Positions 11,775-23,289 of a stretch of 64,000 bases of DNA are shown here, in pieces. Source of the stretch: Pyrus communis (taxonomy: Eukaryota; Streptophyta; Magnoliopsida; Rosales; Rosaceae); NCBI RefSeq assembly GCF_963583255.1, contig NC_084807.1, positions 24,387,572 to 24,451,571 of the forward strand, written 5' to 3'. Made by a program: the position numbers and the translations under genes. The notes under the pieces were generated by a model. That model was not told where the DNA came from and searched no databases. It was given only the letters and a program-made list of their open reading frames with translations. Within the stretch, counting starts at the first letter, position 1, and every line of letters starts with the position of its first letter.

Positions 11775-11800
11775 AGAGAGAGAGAGAGAGAGAGAGAGAG
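11775..11800 (+). repeat. (GA)n microsatellite
   Basis: About thirteen GA units. Confidence 0.9.
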
Positions 11801-12076
11801 GTGACAAATGCCATGGGAGTGCATGTGAACCTTGTTCCGGAAGTACGTAAATATCGCCAGTGCGCTTTCTCAAATCCCAGTCTCTTCCATCTCTCTCTCA
11901 TGAATGCGTCTTTGTATGAGTCGGTGCTTGTCACTATAAAGACTAGAACCCCACACGTGCATTTCTGACAGACACCCAATTCGTATCAAGTCAGACTGAT
12001 GATCTGATCAAGTTATTTGCAGAGACGTTGAAAAGTGTACACACTTGCACGAAAGCACAGACACAGAGGGATCTTG

Positions 12077-12285
12077 TATTCCCAATAGGATCTCTTCTGA
12101 TCTTTTAGATGAGGATTTTGAAAATTTATGAATCGTGTCTGTTTATCATATATTATACGGTTAATTTTTATTAAATCATGTTTTTATTTAATTTAAAATA
12201 ATTTTTAATTATACAATGTATGATAAATGAATATAATTAATGGATTCTTGATATACTCACAAAGAGGATCCGGCATCCGAATTCC
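12077..12285. mobile_element. Degenerate Mutator-type MITE, family B
   Basis: The right end AAGAGGATCCGGCATCCGAATTCC and the centre (CATGTTTTTATTTAATTTAAAATAATTTTTAATT) match the family described at 25051. The left end is altered, so the boundary is approximate. Confidence 0.5.
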
Positions 12286-12402
12286 TTATATTCAACGAGT
12301 CGCCCCACACGTGTGGCCGCAGGCCTCGTGTCTAGTGGCTCACCACTCTATAACCCTAGTTTGACTTTGAGCTCACTTGTCACTATGCCAGTTTATCCTC
12401 CC

Positions 12403-12600
12403 ACCACGGATGAGGATCTCCGTAATTATGAGGATCTTGAAAATCAATTTACTTTAATCGTTTATTGTATGTTATGTAATAAATTTTTTAAAATATTATT
12501 TATGTTTAATTTTAAATAAAAAATTTTACTGACCGAATAACTAATTAATGAATAAAATAAATTGACCTCAAAGATCCTTACAAAAAGCATCTAAATAGGA
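12403..12600. mobile_element. Degenerate family B MITE, second copy
   Basis: GGATGAGGATCTCC at the left and the central TTATTTATGTTTAATTTTAAATAAAAA match family B. The right end (GATCCTTACAAAAAGCATC) is worn. It is probably an older insertion beside the preceding one. Confidence 0.45.
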
Positions 12601-13699
12601 TTATGTTTCACCCTCCACCCCTTCCCTTCTTAAATGAGTAGCTTTGGAACCGGACACTTTCATCTTCTTGTGTTATTAATCACTTTCATCTTTTTGGAAC
12701 TATCAGCTCTACTTTGGTGTACATTTTGATTCGGGGATCAAAATTATGTTTCCGCCTCATGCATATCAAAATTATATGAAGAGATAAATTATTCTATCAT
12801 CAATGGGTGGTAAAACACCTCTTATAAACCAACATTTTTCTAGATGATACATACTATGGAACTATATATGCAACGAGCTATATACCTATAGGCTCATCGG
12901 TCATTTTTAATTTACTTTTATTTATGTTTTAAGTCGAACAATCATATTACGTTGTTAATTGTACTTGCTAACACAAAACCGCATTTGACAAAGGGAACTT
13001 CACGATATCAATTGTACCAATGATAACTACGGCTTGTATAGATGACATAACGACTGCATATATATCCTCATTTTCTTTAAATGCGAGTAACTTGCAACTT
13101 TGAAGTTGAATACTTTAGTTTTAACATAACATAAGTTGAATACTTCAGTTTTAACATAACATAGAGAGGACAATCTACTTATATATGAGACTCAACAACC
13201 ATACATATTTCCTATCTTACGAAATACATACAAATTAGTAATGTATTCGGAATTAGTAAGGTTTTAACTTTTTAGCGTGCATCACTAAAGTTCAAAGTTC
13301 TATTCATTCTCATCAAAAAGTATATCTTAACAAGAAAAAATTATATCGTTTCTCGTCAAAAAGTTCTACACTATTTCCAACTTGCGGAGGCATTTGCTCC
13401 TAAAGTTGAGCAAATTAAGATTCGTAATCATATTGGGAAATTGACGAGTGAAGCTAGCTTTCTTTTCTTTTGAATGTTTGTGAAGAATTTGTCACAATTG
13501 GACAATTATTGGAGTTCATCAATCTTGCATTATTGGTTTGGTATTGCTTGACTAACCACAAAAAAATCCAATTTGTGTCCTCCGCTACCTGACACACACC
13601 GAATTAGTGGATGAGAATTCACCAAGGATTGCCTAGCACGAATGGTTTTTTCCTCCAATTAATACTTGCTCGTGTAAATTCAAATGAGTAATGTGGAGT
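12601..13699. other. Intergenic, AT-rich
   Basis: A short direct repeat, GTTGAATACTT-AGTTTTAACATAACATA, occurs twice at about 13106-13162. No gene is recognised. Confidence 0.5.
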
Positions 13700-13707
13700 A
13701 GATTAAA

Positions 13708-13879
13708 GAGTAATGTTAGGGAAATTAAATTTGAAAACTAAAATTGCAAATTAAATGATGTGTCACCAATAGAAATAAGCAAATTTATCAACGCTTAAGT
13801 AATAAACCAATTATCAACTTTCATATCCTTTAGTCTTCAAAATTTAGTCTTCAAATTGAGTCTCTCTAGCATTATTCAT
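13708..13879. mobile_element. hAT-type MITE, family A copy 2
   Basis: It is flanked by an exact 8-bp direct repeat AGATTAAA (13700-13707 and 13880-13887). The ends GAGTAATGTTAGGG / ATGAATAATGCTAGAGAG and the centre ATTAAATGATGTGTCACCAAT match the family. The 8-bp duplication supports hAT. Confidence 0.85.
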
Positions 13880-13887
13880 AGATTAAA

Positions 13888-14056
13888 TGTGTAGACTAAA
13901 TTTGCAAACTAAATATTGTGTCACCAACAAAAAATAAACACGTTAATTAACACTTAAGTAATAATCTAATCATCAACTTCCTTTGATAAAAAAAAAAAAA
14001 AAAATCATCAACTTCCATATTTTTTTGTTTACAAAATTTTATCTTCTTAGTATGAT
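13888..14056. mobile_element. hAT-type MITE, family A copy 3, degenerate
   Basis: It starts immediately after copy 2. GTAGACTAAATTTGCAAACTAAAT, TGTGTCACCAAC and CACTTAAGTAATAATCTAATCATCAAC match the family centre. A poly-A insertion near 13988 and a worn right end show age. Confidence 0.65.
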
Positions 14057-16609
14057 CCCGTCCAAATTATGACCATAGAAATACTAGTCCACCCTCACTA
14101 TCCATGTCCATGATTGAACACTCTTGATTGTTAGTGAAATACTATACTTGTGAATATCATTTTCAGATTTGAAAATGATGTCTTAGGATAAAAGGAAAAT
14201 GAAAACCTTTGTCAATTAGAAGAAGAGAAATGCTAACGAAACTCTTTCAAAAGAATGATTGTTTATGGGCTTTTTGCAACTTTATTCTTTTTTACATAAT
14301 ATTTTATAATATTTATACGAAAATTGATTTTAAATTAAAAAGTAGCAAAAAATTTATAAAAAGTCTCACAATGAGAATATCACCTTAGCATTTCTCTAAG
14401 AAGAAAGAAACACTTACATATAAAGGCGTGCAATTATCGTTTCATGTGTTGAAGGAAATAAAAAAAACGTTCGTTGGAATTATGATCTTTAGCTTTTTAA
14501 TTAAACGAAATCAATTCTTTGGTCCCCTTTACAGATGAATAAATGAATCCAAGATTTGATAAGATCTCGTGGTCCTTTTGTGACTTTAAAGCTGGTACAG
14601 TACATTTACATATATAGATTAACGTCAGGGAAATCTCATTTTTTATACTATTTTAATAAACGATCTCAAAAGACAAGTAATGCATAAAACTAACATTCAA
14701 AATAATAAATAGATTAATTAACATAATATGTATACATCACTCGTCAACTTATGGAACATCAATGTAGTACGAAAATATGATCTGCCTAGCCTTTTCCATA
14801 TATATATTGTCTATGTATGATCTTGATGCTTGGGATTGTGGTTTCGCAGAGCTGATAGAAAAGAAAAGAAAACGAAAGAAAATTTGGGACCTCAAGTTCA
14901 AAATTCACATTCATCACGTTATATATCGTGCAACTAAACCAGTTGTTAAACTAGACATACTTGGATTCTTCTTAATTAACCATATAGTTATCTAAATATT
15001 ATTGTGTGGGCAAGCACTTGATATATACGATGCGTCAAAAAATTCCCAATGTCCCACATGACTTCATGAGCTCCCCGTAGGTCACGAAACAGACCTCCGA
15101 CTCCAATATTTTTCATGTTTAAATCCCTTTCACTACATAAACTTTGCCCAACTAGCTACCGTTTTCTCTTTCAATATTCAACATTTTTATCGTTTACATC
15201 ACATATAAAAGTATCTTTTCCTACCAGATACTTTGTTTACAATTTTGTAAAGTAATGCCAGTTTGTTGTTTTGTGTAGGGGTGGATTTCGTATGATTACT
15301 GTACCAAAATCCTCATACTAATTATCATATCGAATTTTTGGTTTGACAAAATCTATTACCATTACCATACCAAACTTTCGATATGAGTATCCACCGCGGT
15401 ATGGTATTGGTAGTGGTAATTGCCACTTTTTTTGGTCTAAAATCATTTTTTCCCCAACCCAATTCAAGGGCAACCCCTCCCTTTCTTCCACCGTCCGTCT
15501 TCTACTTCTATTGGTCACTAACTATGAAAGGTATGAGTGTCCATCATGGATGACTGTGTTCTTGACATCAATTTAATTTTCCTTTATCTTCTTCCATGGA
15601 TAACTTTACTTGGAGTATTATAAGTTATATGGTTTACAGGATGAGCAAAAGAAGGCGGGAGGTTTTTACTCATTTAACTTTTAGAGGTTTTATTACTCAT
15701 TTAACCTTTATCTAAAAAACTTGAATCTTTAACACTGGGACCTTCCCAATTTCGCCACTGTATGTGTAGATATATACTCATTGTAATATATAACTATATA
15801 GTTGAGAGTGAACCATGGAGGAGCATGGAATCGTACCAACTTGGCTGTTGGATCCAATTCCAAAAGATCGGTTTTATGAACCAGCAAAAATATGGGATTG
15901 TTTGATGTGGTGGAGCTTCACTGTGGCTCGTGCAAATCTGGATATTACAGCGACCAATCGATGGAGGCTCGCTAGTAGCACATATAGTTGGAGTCGACCG
16001 TAATGGGAGGGGCCGGAGGGCCCTTGAAAAAGGACACAGTTTATACGCAATATCACACTTCCTTGTGCATCTCACTAACACTATATTAATAGGATTGTCA
16101 CCTCACACGTGAGATGAGATGTGTTGTGTCGTGGGGGCAATATCATCTACTACAATTATTGGCCAACTTTGATGATGACTTGCATGAGCAATGTCTCACG
16201 ATTAGGGTTTGTAACTTTCTTAAGGGTAGGGTTGACTTTGCATTATCTATATTAACAATTGTATACATGTTATGCATGTGTTTATTAAAATTTATAACAA
16301 GAAAAAATATAAAATATTCATTAAAACTTTTGACGACCTTCAAACAATTTTTTGTCGTTGAAGAAGTTGTTCGTATCTTTAGCGACTATTTTTGGATAAT
16401 TATTTTGTCTAAAAGTTTATTTTATTTGAAAAAAAATGGAAGAGAAAATAGGAGCAACTAATAGGTTACTTACCTATGAGGCTTTGAAAAAAAAAAGTAA
16501 AATTATTTTGTGTTTTATTTACTATATTGCCATAACTTTTATTTTGGTTTTGTTCTTTAGCTTGTTGACAGGATTAATTTGATCTTTTCATTCGATTTTA
16601 GTTGATAAA
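14057..16609. other. Intergenic, 2.5 kb without a recognised gene
   Basis: AT-rich. A segment from about 15276 (TAGGGGTGG start, then repeated TACCAT / GGTAT words) looks like a worn transposon end similar to that at 58743. Short open frames at 15343-15576 and 15815-16003 show no family resemblance. Confidence 0.45.
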
Positions 16610-16919
16610 GATATTTTTGTTTTTGTTTTTGTTTTTTTTAAGGTAATACAATATCTTTATTAAAAACAACCCTCAAGGGGCCAAATCATGGATGAGTACA
16701 ACCCTAAGGAAATCTGGAGCTTCCTCAAACCATACTTTTGAGTCATCACTAATTAAACTGGACTTAGCTAAAAAATGAGCTATTCCATTACAACTACGAG
16801 GAATATACAGAATATACAAAATCGTATGAGACATCAAATCTTGGATATCCTTAGCTATAAATCCAAGACTCAAGAGATCTCCAATACTATCCTTACAACT
16901 TGCCACCACTTCCATGGAG
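16610..16919 (-). pseudogene. 5'-truncated LINE: RNase H end of ORF2
   Basis: Reading leftwards from 16915, about 80 residues resemble the C-terminal RNase H-like domain of plant non-LTR retrotransposons. The visible core is YIPRSCNGIAHFLAKSSL followed by VWFEEAPDFLRVVLIHD. The frame ends at 16673. A T-rich run at 16612-16639 on the plus strand is the expected poly-A tail of a minus-strand LINE. The homology stops where the LTR begins at 16920, and nothing similar resumes beyond 24656, so the LTR array did not simply interrupt an intact copy. Confidence 0.7.
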
Positions 16920-18280
16920 TGATTTTACATCATCGGCCTGAGCAATTGTGGCCGTTGGATGAGTAGAGTTTTAGACCGTTGGATGATAAAGTGGTTGAGA
17001 TGATTTTCAAGTATTATTGAGGGATAATATTGTGGTTTTAATCATAATATTATCTCTTAATATATATTAGATTATCTAAGCCTAAAATTAGCTATATCCA
17101 GCTGGTTGTTTAAAGATAAGTGATGAGGCAAATCATACTTCCAACTTGGAGGTACAGTTCAAACGGGTTTGGGATGTTTGTACGACTCATGCGACAATAC
17201 AAATTACGAATGAATTAATTTCATTTAAAATCAATGCTTGCATTGGATAAAGGTGAAATGATGCAGTAGGTGGATGATGGTGATCAGGATCACATCGTGA
17301 CATTTGATTTGCAAATGGTTTGCACGGATGAGACGGCATGAAAAAAATGAGCTTTTTATGATCTCCACGTGGAAGTTTAATGAAAATTATCTGGAATGGT
17401 AATTCCAAATGCATGCACTTGGACGTGAATATGGGTCTAAACATTGCACGGTTATTTAAAATGCTATGGAAGAGTTCCATGTGCTTGTAAATTGATCTGA
17501 TTGCATGGTTATCATAGGTGGACGACAGTTATCAAAGTGTATTGCTCCTTTGGAATAATATTCATAGGAATATTATTTATTCTGATTGGATACTCCTAAG
17601 TCACAGCAACAAATTCACAGCGTGTTCATTAAGGCACGTCCCTATAAATACAAAACGGCAGAGGACATTTGAGGGATCTCCAATTCAACATACAATTGCC
17701 CTGCGCAAACCTCTCAAACAACTTGAGATTTTTTTTTTTATTTTCTTTTTCCGCCAACACACCTTCAGTTTGGATAAACAACAATGTGAAGGCAACCGGC
17801 GAACATCTTCAGTTTGGATAAACATCACTGTTGCCGTAGAATCAGCCGACCGCGAAGCACCTTCAGTTTGGATAAACAGCACTGCGTCAAGGCTGACTGG
17901 TTATCTATCCAAGTCTCGATCGAGAAGGATTTTCGAATCCTTATTGGCAGAGGTCATCTCATTAGCCTTCTCGGTGAAGTGAGGTGTTACGAGGTTACTA
18001 CATTCGGCACCTTGAGAGCCGAATTTGATATTGAACTTCGTAGAACTAGCAGCCTTGTCTTCAGGCTCAAGAATCCAAAGGCCGAGATTTATTCCTTCCT
18101 CAGCCGCAATCGCAAGATAAAGAAGTCAGCAACGCGCTCAACACAACTTCAACAAATTTTACTCATCGGCCGAGCTCGTCCGACGAGTTGGCAAGCCCCG
18201 CATTCAACCGAAAGACGTAGTTAGCTTATTAGTTACTCGGCCTGTGCGCCACGTAGGTTTTGTAATTTTTAGAGTCAACA
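16920..18280 (+). repeat. LTR 1 (5' end shortened)
   Basis: It begins TGATTTTACATC where the other LTRs begin TGTTTGGATCyGATTTTACATC, so roughly 10 bp are missing. TATAAATA at 17643-17650 is the probable promoter. CTTCAGTTTGGATAAAC occurs three times (17763, 17807, 17861). An open frame runs 17518-17982. Confidence 0.88.
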
Positions 18281-19905
18281 TTTTGGCACGCCTAGTGGGA
18301 CACATTGCTAAAACTACGAAGTTCACATGATATATCAAGATTCCAATCTGGCTCAACGTAGCTGATTGTACGAGCACCTAGAGGAATTGAAAAAACACAA
18401 TGAGAAATGAAAAAGATCTTTGGAAGTGGAAAATGTTCTTCGTGGCCATAGATAGATGCAAAAGTCATTTGCTTACATGTTGAGAATAAAAACTCATGTT
18501 ACCTTGCAAGAGCAATGGGTAAATGAAGATAGGGCTCGATTTAATGCATGGCTAGATGGAGAATATTTTCCTTACGTTTTCGACTACAAATCGATTCCAG
18601 TTGAGGAATGGTTGGTTGAAAAGATAGAGGGGCAATTTTCTGCTCCGGCCATAATCAGACATCGGCCTTAGAAAATTGTTAATTTGGCTGAAGAACAAAG
18701 GCCACCTATTTTTTCGGTCGAGACTGAAAGTGTGGTAGGCCTGGAAGAAAATGTTCAAGTTTCTGAGCCAAAAATTGACTCAGAAAATGATTCGTCAGAA
18801 GAGTGTTCCAATGACGAACAAGACCAATACACGACTTCAGACCATAAAACCACATCAATTGATATGGTAATTGGAGACATGGTTTTAGATGCCGAAACTA
18901 TGCCAATTAACATGGTTATTGGTGGTGATAAAACCGATATAGAGAAATCTAATTCGACTAAGTTGTTTGAATTAAAAGCCGAAATAATGCCTGTCAAAAC
19001 AAAAAGGTCATTCAGCCATTAAACCTTTTGGCCATGGTGCTCGGTCATGGGATTGACGTGGTAATGGTGCTCGGCCATGGGGGTTCAGTTTTTCCACTCA
19101 GTTGTCACACACATTCAAGTAATCTCCTTGGAAAAAAAAGAAAAGTCGAAAAAAAAAGATATTCGTTCGTCATGGCCGAGGATTGATGCCCCAGGATTGA
19201 TGTTTCAACAGGATGGAGTCGACAGTTGGAGTTATTACAAAGCTTTTAGGTGAAGTGCTTGCCAAGCCTAGTATAGAAATGATGGTACCCGAATGATGGT
19301 AAGAAAGCCTAAGGGCGTCTGAAGGTACTTCTTCGCCATGGTTATTGTGCTGATGGTGTTCGGCTATAGAGTCGACAGTGATGTCAGCCACATAGCCGAC
19401 GGTGATGTTAGCCGAAAGCTTATATGTATTAGCCGCATTCAAAGTTCCTCGTGTTGTTGGGCTACCAAGGAAAATTCGTTCTACTATAAGTGCATTCATG
19501 CTTGGAGTTAGAACTAAAAGTCGGTCATAAAGGGTGCATGCATTATGGGCAACCACATATAGTTTTGCTCTGGGCCAGTTCTCAAGTCCAAGGAAATTGT
19601 ACTTCGGCCGAAAAAAGAGTTATGAGTTTGACATCAGTTCAATGACCAAAGGTTGTATGTCGAGGTCAATGACAGATTTCTCGACCGATAAACTTGAAAA
19701 AGTAGGCCATCCTAATAATTTGGAAATTCTTCGCCCCAGGTGAAAACTTGAGCAAGACTTCCCTGGGTGTCTTCGGTGAGGAGGCTTCGGTAGTCATTTG
19801 AATTCAATATATTTTTCGATGCCGTTGTGCTCGTGATCAGTTGGAGAAATTAATTTCCTTGAACATTCGGCTTACGAGCTGAAGGTCAAGGAAACTAAGG
19901 GGCAA
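18281..19905 (+). pseudogene. Internal region 1, broken gag-position ORF
   Basis: After the primer-site motif, a frame begins MIYQDSNLAQ at 18318 but meets TGA within about 14 codons. It meets another stop at 18669-18671 (TAG where copy 2 has AAG). The readable parts contain a WVNEDRARFNAWLDGEYFPY block and an acidic Ser/Glu-rich tail. The protein is not recognised. Relative to internal region 2, about 370 bp are missing after codon TTAAAAGCCGAAATAATGCC (near 18990). The purine tract lies at 19890-19905. Confidence 0.7.
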
Positions 19906-21271
19906 TGTTTGGATCCGATTTTACATCATCGGCCTAAGCAATCCTGGCCATTGGATGAGTAGAGTTTTAGACCGTTGGATGATAAAGTGGTTGAGATGAT
20001 TTTCAATTATTATTGAGGGATAATATTGTGGTTTTAATCATAATATTATCTCTTAATATATATTAGATTATCTAAGCCTAAAATTAGCTATATCCAACTG
20101 GTTGTTTAAAGATAAGTGATAAGGCAAATCATATTTCCAACTTGGAGGTACAGTTCAAACGGGTTTGGGATGTTTGTACGACTTATGCGGCAATACAAAT
20201 TATGAATTAATTAATTTCATTTAAAATCAATGCTTGCATTGGATAAAGGTGAAATGATGTAGTAGGTGGATGATGGTGATCAGGATCACATCGTGACATT
20301 TGATTTGCAAATGGTTTGCATGGATAAGACAGCATGAAAAAAGAGCTTTTTATGGTCTCCACGTGGAAGTTTAATGAAGATTATCTGGAATGGTAATTCC
20401 AAATGCATGCATTTGGATGTGAATATAGGTCTAAACATTGCACGGTTATTTAAAATGCTATAGAAGAGTTCCATGTTCTTGTAAATTGATATGATTGCAT
20501 GGTTATCATAGGTGGACGACAGTTATCAACGTGTGTTGCTCATTTGGAATAATATTCATAGGAATATTATTTATTCCGAGTGGATACTCCTAAGTTATGA
20601 CAACAAATTCACAGCGTGTTCATCAAGGCACGTCCCTATAAATACAAAGCGACAGAGGACATTCGAGGAACCTCCAATTCAACACACAATTGCCCTGCGC
20701 AAACCTCTCAAACAACTTGAGATTTTTTTTATTTTCTTTTTCCGCCAACACACTTTCAGTTTGGATAAACAACATTATGAAGGCAACCGGCGAACATCTT
20801 CAGTTTGGATAAACATCATTGTTGTCGTAGAATCAGCCGACCGTGAAACACCTTCAGTTTGGATAAACAGCACTGCGTCGAGGCCGACTGGTTATTTATC
20901 CAAGTCTCGGTCGAGAAGGATTTTCGAATCCTTATTGGCAAAGGTCTTCTCATTAGCTTTCTCGGTGAAGTGAGGTGTTACCAGGTTACTACATTCGGCA
21001 CCCTAAGAGCCGAATTTGATATTGAACTTCGCAGAACTAGCAGCCTTATCTTCAGGCTCAAGAATCCAAAGGCCGAGATTTGTTCCTTCCTCGACCACAG
21101 TCGTAAGATAAAGAAGTTAGCAACGCGCTCAACGCAACATCAACAAATTTTACTCCTCAGTCGAGCTCGGCCGACGAGTTGGCACGCCCCACATTCAACC
21201 GAATGACATAGTTAGCTTATTAGTTACTCGGCCTGCGTGACACATAGATTTTGTAATTTTTAGAGTCAACA
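19906..21271 (+). repeat. LTR 2
   Basis: A complete 1366-bp LTR, TG...CA. TATAAATA is at 20637-20644. The triplicated CTTCAGTTTGGATAAAC motif lies around 20755-20880 (the first copy reads CTTTCAGTTTGG). The shared open frame runs 20512-20973. Confidence 0.9.
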
Positions 21272-23289
21272 TTTTGGCACGCCCAATGGGACACAGTGCT
21301 AAAACTACGAAGTTCACATGATATATCAAGATTCCAATCTGGCTCAACGTAGCCTATTTTACGAGCGCCTAGAGGAATTGAAAAAACACAATGAGGAACA
21401 AAAAAGATCTTTAGAAGTGGAAAAAGTTCTTCGTGGCCATAGAGAGATGCAAAAGTCATTCGCTTACATGTTGAGAATAAAAGCTCATGTTACCCTGCAA
21501 GAGTAATGGGTAAATGAAGATAGGGCTCAATTTAAGGCATGTCTAGATGGAGAATATTTTCCTTACGTTTTCGACTGCAAATCGATTCCATTTGAGGAAT
21601 GGTTGGTTGAAAAGACCGAGGGCCAATTTTCCGCTCCGGCCATAATCAGACATCGGCCTAAGAAAATTGTTAATTTGGCCAAAGAACAAAGGCCACCTAT
21701 TTTTCGGTCGAGACTGATAGTGTGGTAGGACTGGAAGAAAATGTTCAAGTTTCTAAGCCAAAAATTGACTCAGAAAATGATTCGTCAGAGGAGTGTTCCA
21801 TTGATAAACAAAAGCAATACACGACTTCAGACCATAAAATCACATCAATTGATATGGTAATTGGAGACATGGTTTTAGATGCCGAAACTACGCCAATTGA
21901 CATGATTATTGGTGATAAAGCCGATATAGAGAAATCCCATTCGGCTAAGTTGTTTGAATTAAAAGCTGAAATTATGCATGTGGGGCATAATAATTGTTCA
22001 ACACATTCGGCGGCCGAAAATGAAAAAATTTTCGCCAAGTTACAAATATTTGGAGAAAATTCTTTATTCGGCCTAGAGCGAAATCAATTTGAAAATTTTG
22101 ATATAAAAAGATCTCGGCTTGGAATAAAGCATCATTGACCTCCTCCTGATTATGGTTCGGCCACTTTTATTTTCATTTGCTACTAAAATATATATATATA
22201 TATATATATAATGAATAAATTATTTTCTTCAACATATGGCTATGCAAGCCGATGTAAAGAAATAAGGGAGCATTAAGTGGTGTACTCGGCTTAATCATTT
22301 AATGCATTCGCCGAGAAAAGATAGTGTGCCTACATTTTCATGGGTTTATGGCACATGAGCATGTAGGCATATCAAAACAAAAAGGTCATTCGGCCATTAA
22401 ACCTTTTGGCCATGGTGCTCGGTCATGGGATTGACGTGGTAATGGTGCTCGGCCATGGGGGTTCAGTTTTTCCACTCGGCCGTACACACATTCAAGAAAT
22501 CTCCTTGGAAAAAGAGACAAGTCGAAAAAAAAAAAGATATTCGTTCGTCATGGCCGAGGATTGATGTTTCAACAGGATGGATTCGACGGTTGGAGTTATT
22601 ACAAAGCCTTTAGGTGAAGTGTTTGCCGAGCCTGGTATAGAAATAACGGTACCCGAATGATGGTAAGAAAGCCTAAGGGCGTCTGAAGGTACTTCTTCGC
22701 CATGGTTATTGCGTTAATGGTGTTCTAAGTCGGCTATAGAGCCGACGGTGATGTCAGCCATATAGCCGATGGTGATGTTAGTCGAAAGCTTATATGTATT
22801 AGCCCCATTCAAAGTTCCTCGTGTTGCTGAGCTACCAAGGAAAATTCGCTCTACTATAAGTGCATTCATGCTTGGAGTTAGAACTAAAAGTCGATCATAG
22901 AGGGTGCATGCATTATGGGAAACCACATATAGTTTTGCTCTGGGCCAGTTCTCAAGTCCAAGGAAATTCTACTTCGACCGAAAGAAAAGTTGTGAGTTCG
23001 ACATCAGTTCAATGACCGATGGTTGTATGTCGAGGTCGATGACAGATTTCTCGGCCATGTTTTCTCGACCGATAAACTTGAAAAAGTAGGCCATCCTAAT
23101 AATTTGGAAATTATTCGGCCCAGGTGAAAACTTAAGCAAGACTTACCTGGGTGTCTTCAGTGAGGAGGCTTCGGTAGTCATTTGAATTCAATATATTTTT
23201 CGATGCCGTTATGCTCGTGATCAGTTGGAGAAATTAATTTCCTTGAACATTCGGCTTACAAGCCGAAGGTCAAGGAAACTGGGGGGCAA
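21272..23289 (+). pseudogene. Internal region 2, broken gag-position ORF
   Basis: The frame starts MIYQDSNLAQ at 21318 and stops at 21504-21506 (TAA where copy 1 has CAA). A frame shift near 21703 separates it from the acidic C-terminal part (21722-22138). An AT microsatellite is at 22190-22210. The rest, to the purine tract before 23290, is non-coding and matches internal region 1. No pol domain is seen. Confidence 0.7.

Larger units (their letters stand above)
10778..12076. other. Intergenic
   Basis: It contains AT and GA microsatellites and otherwise AT-rich sequence. Short open frames around 11578-11979 are low-complexity and do not resemble known proteins. Confidence 0.5.

Noticed and set aside
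15815..16112. Overlapping short frames on both strands
   Set aside because: They shadow each other, none resembles a known protein, and none is framed by convincing signals.
17518..18224. LTR frames as ordinary host genes
   Set aside because: The same frames recur in all three LTRs, so they belong to the retrotransposon; they are reported as a finding rather than as host genes.
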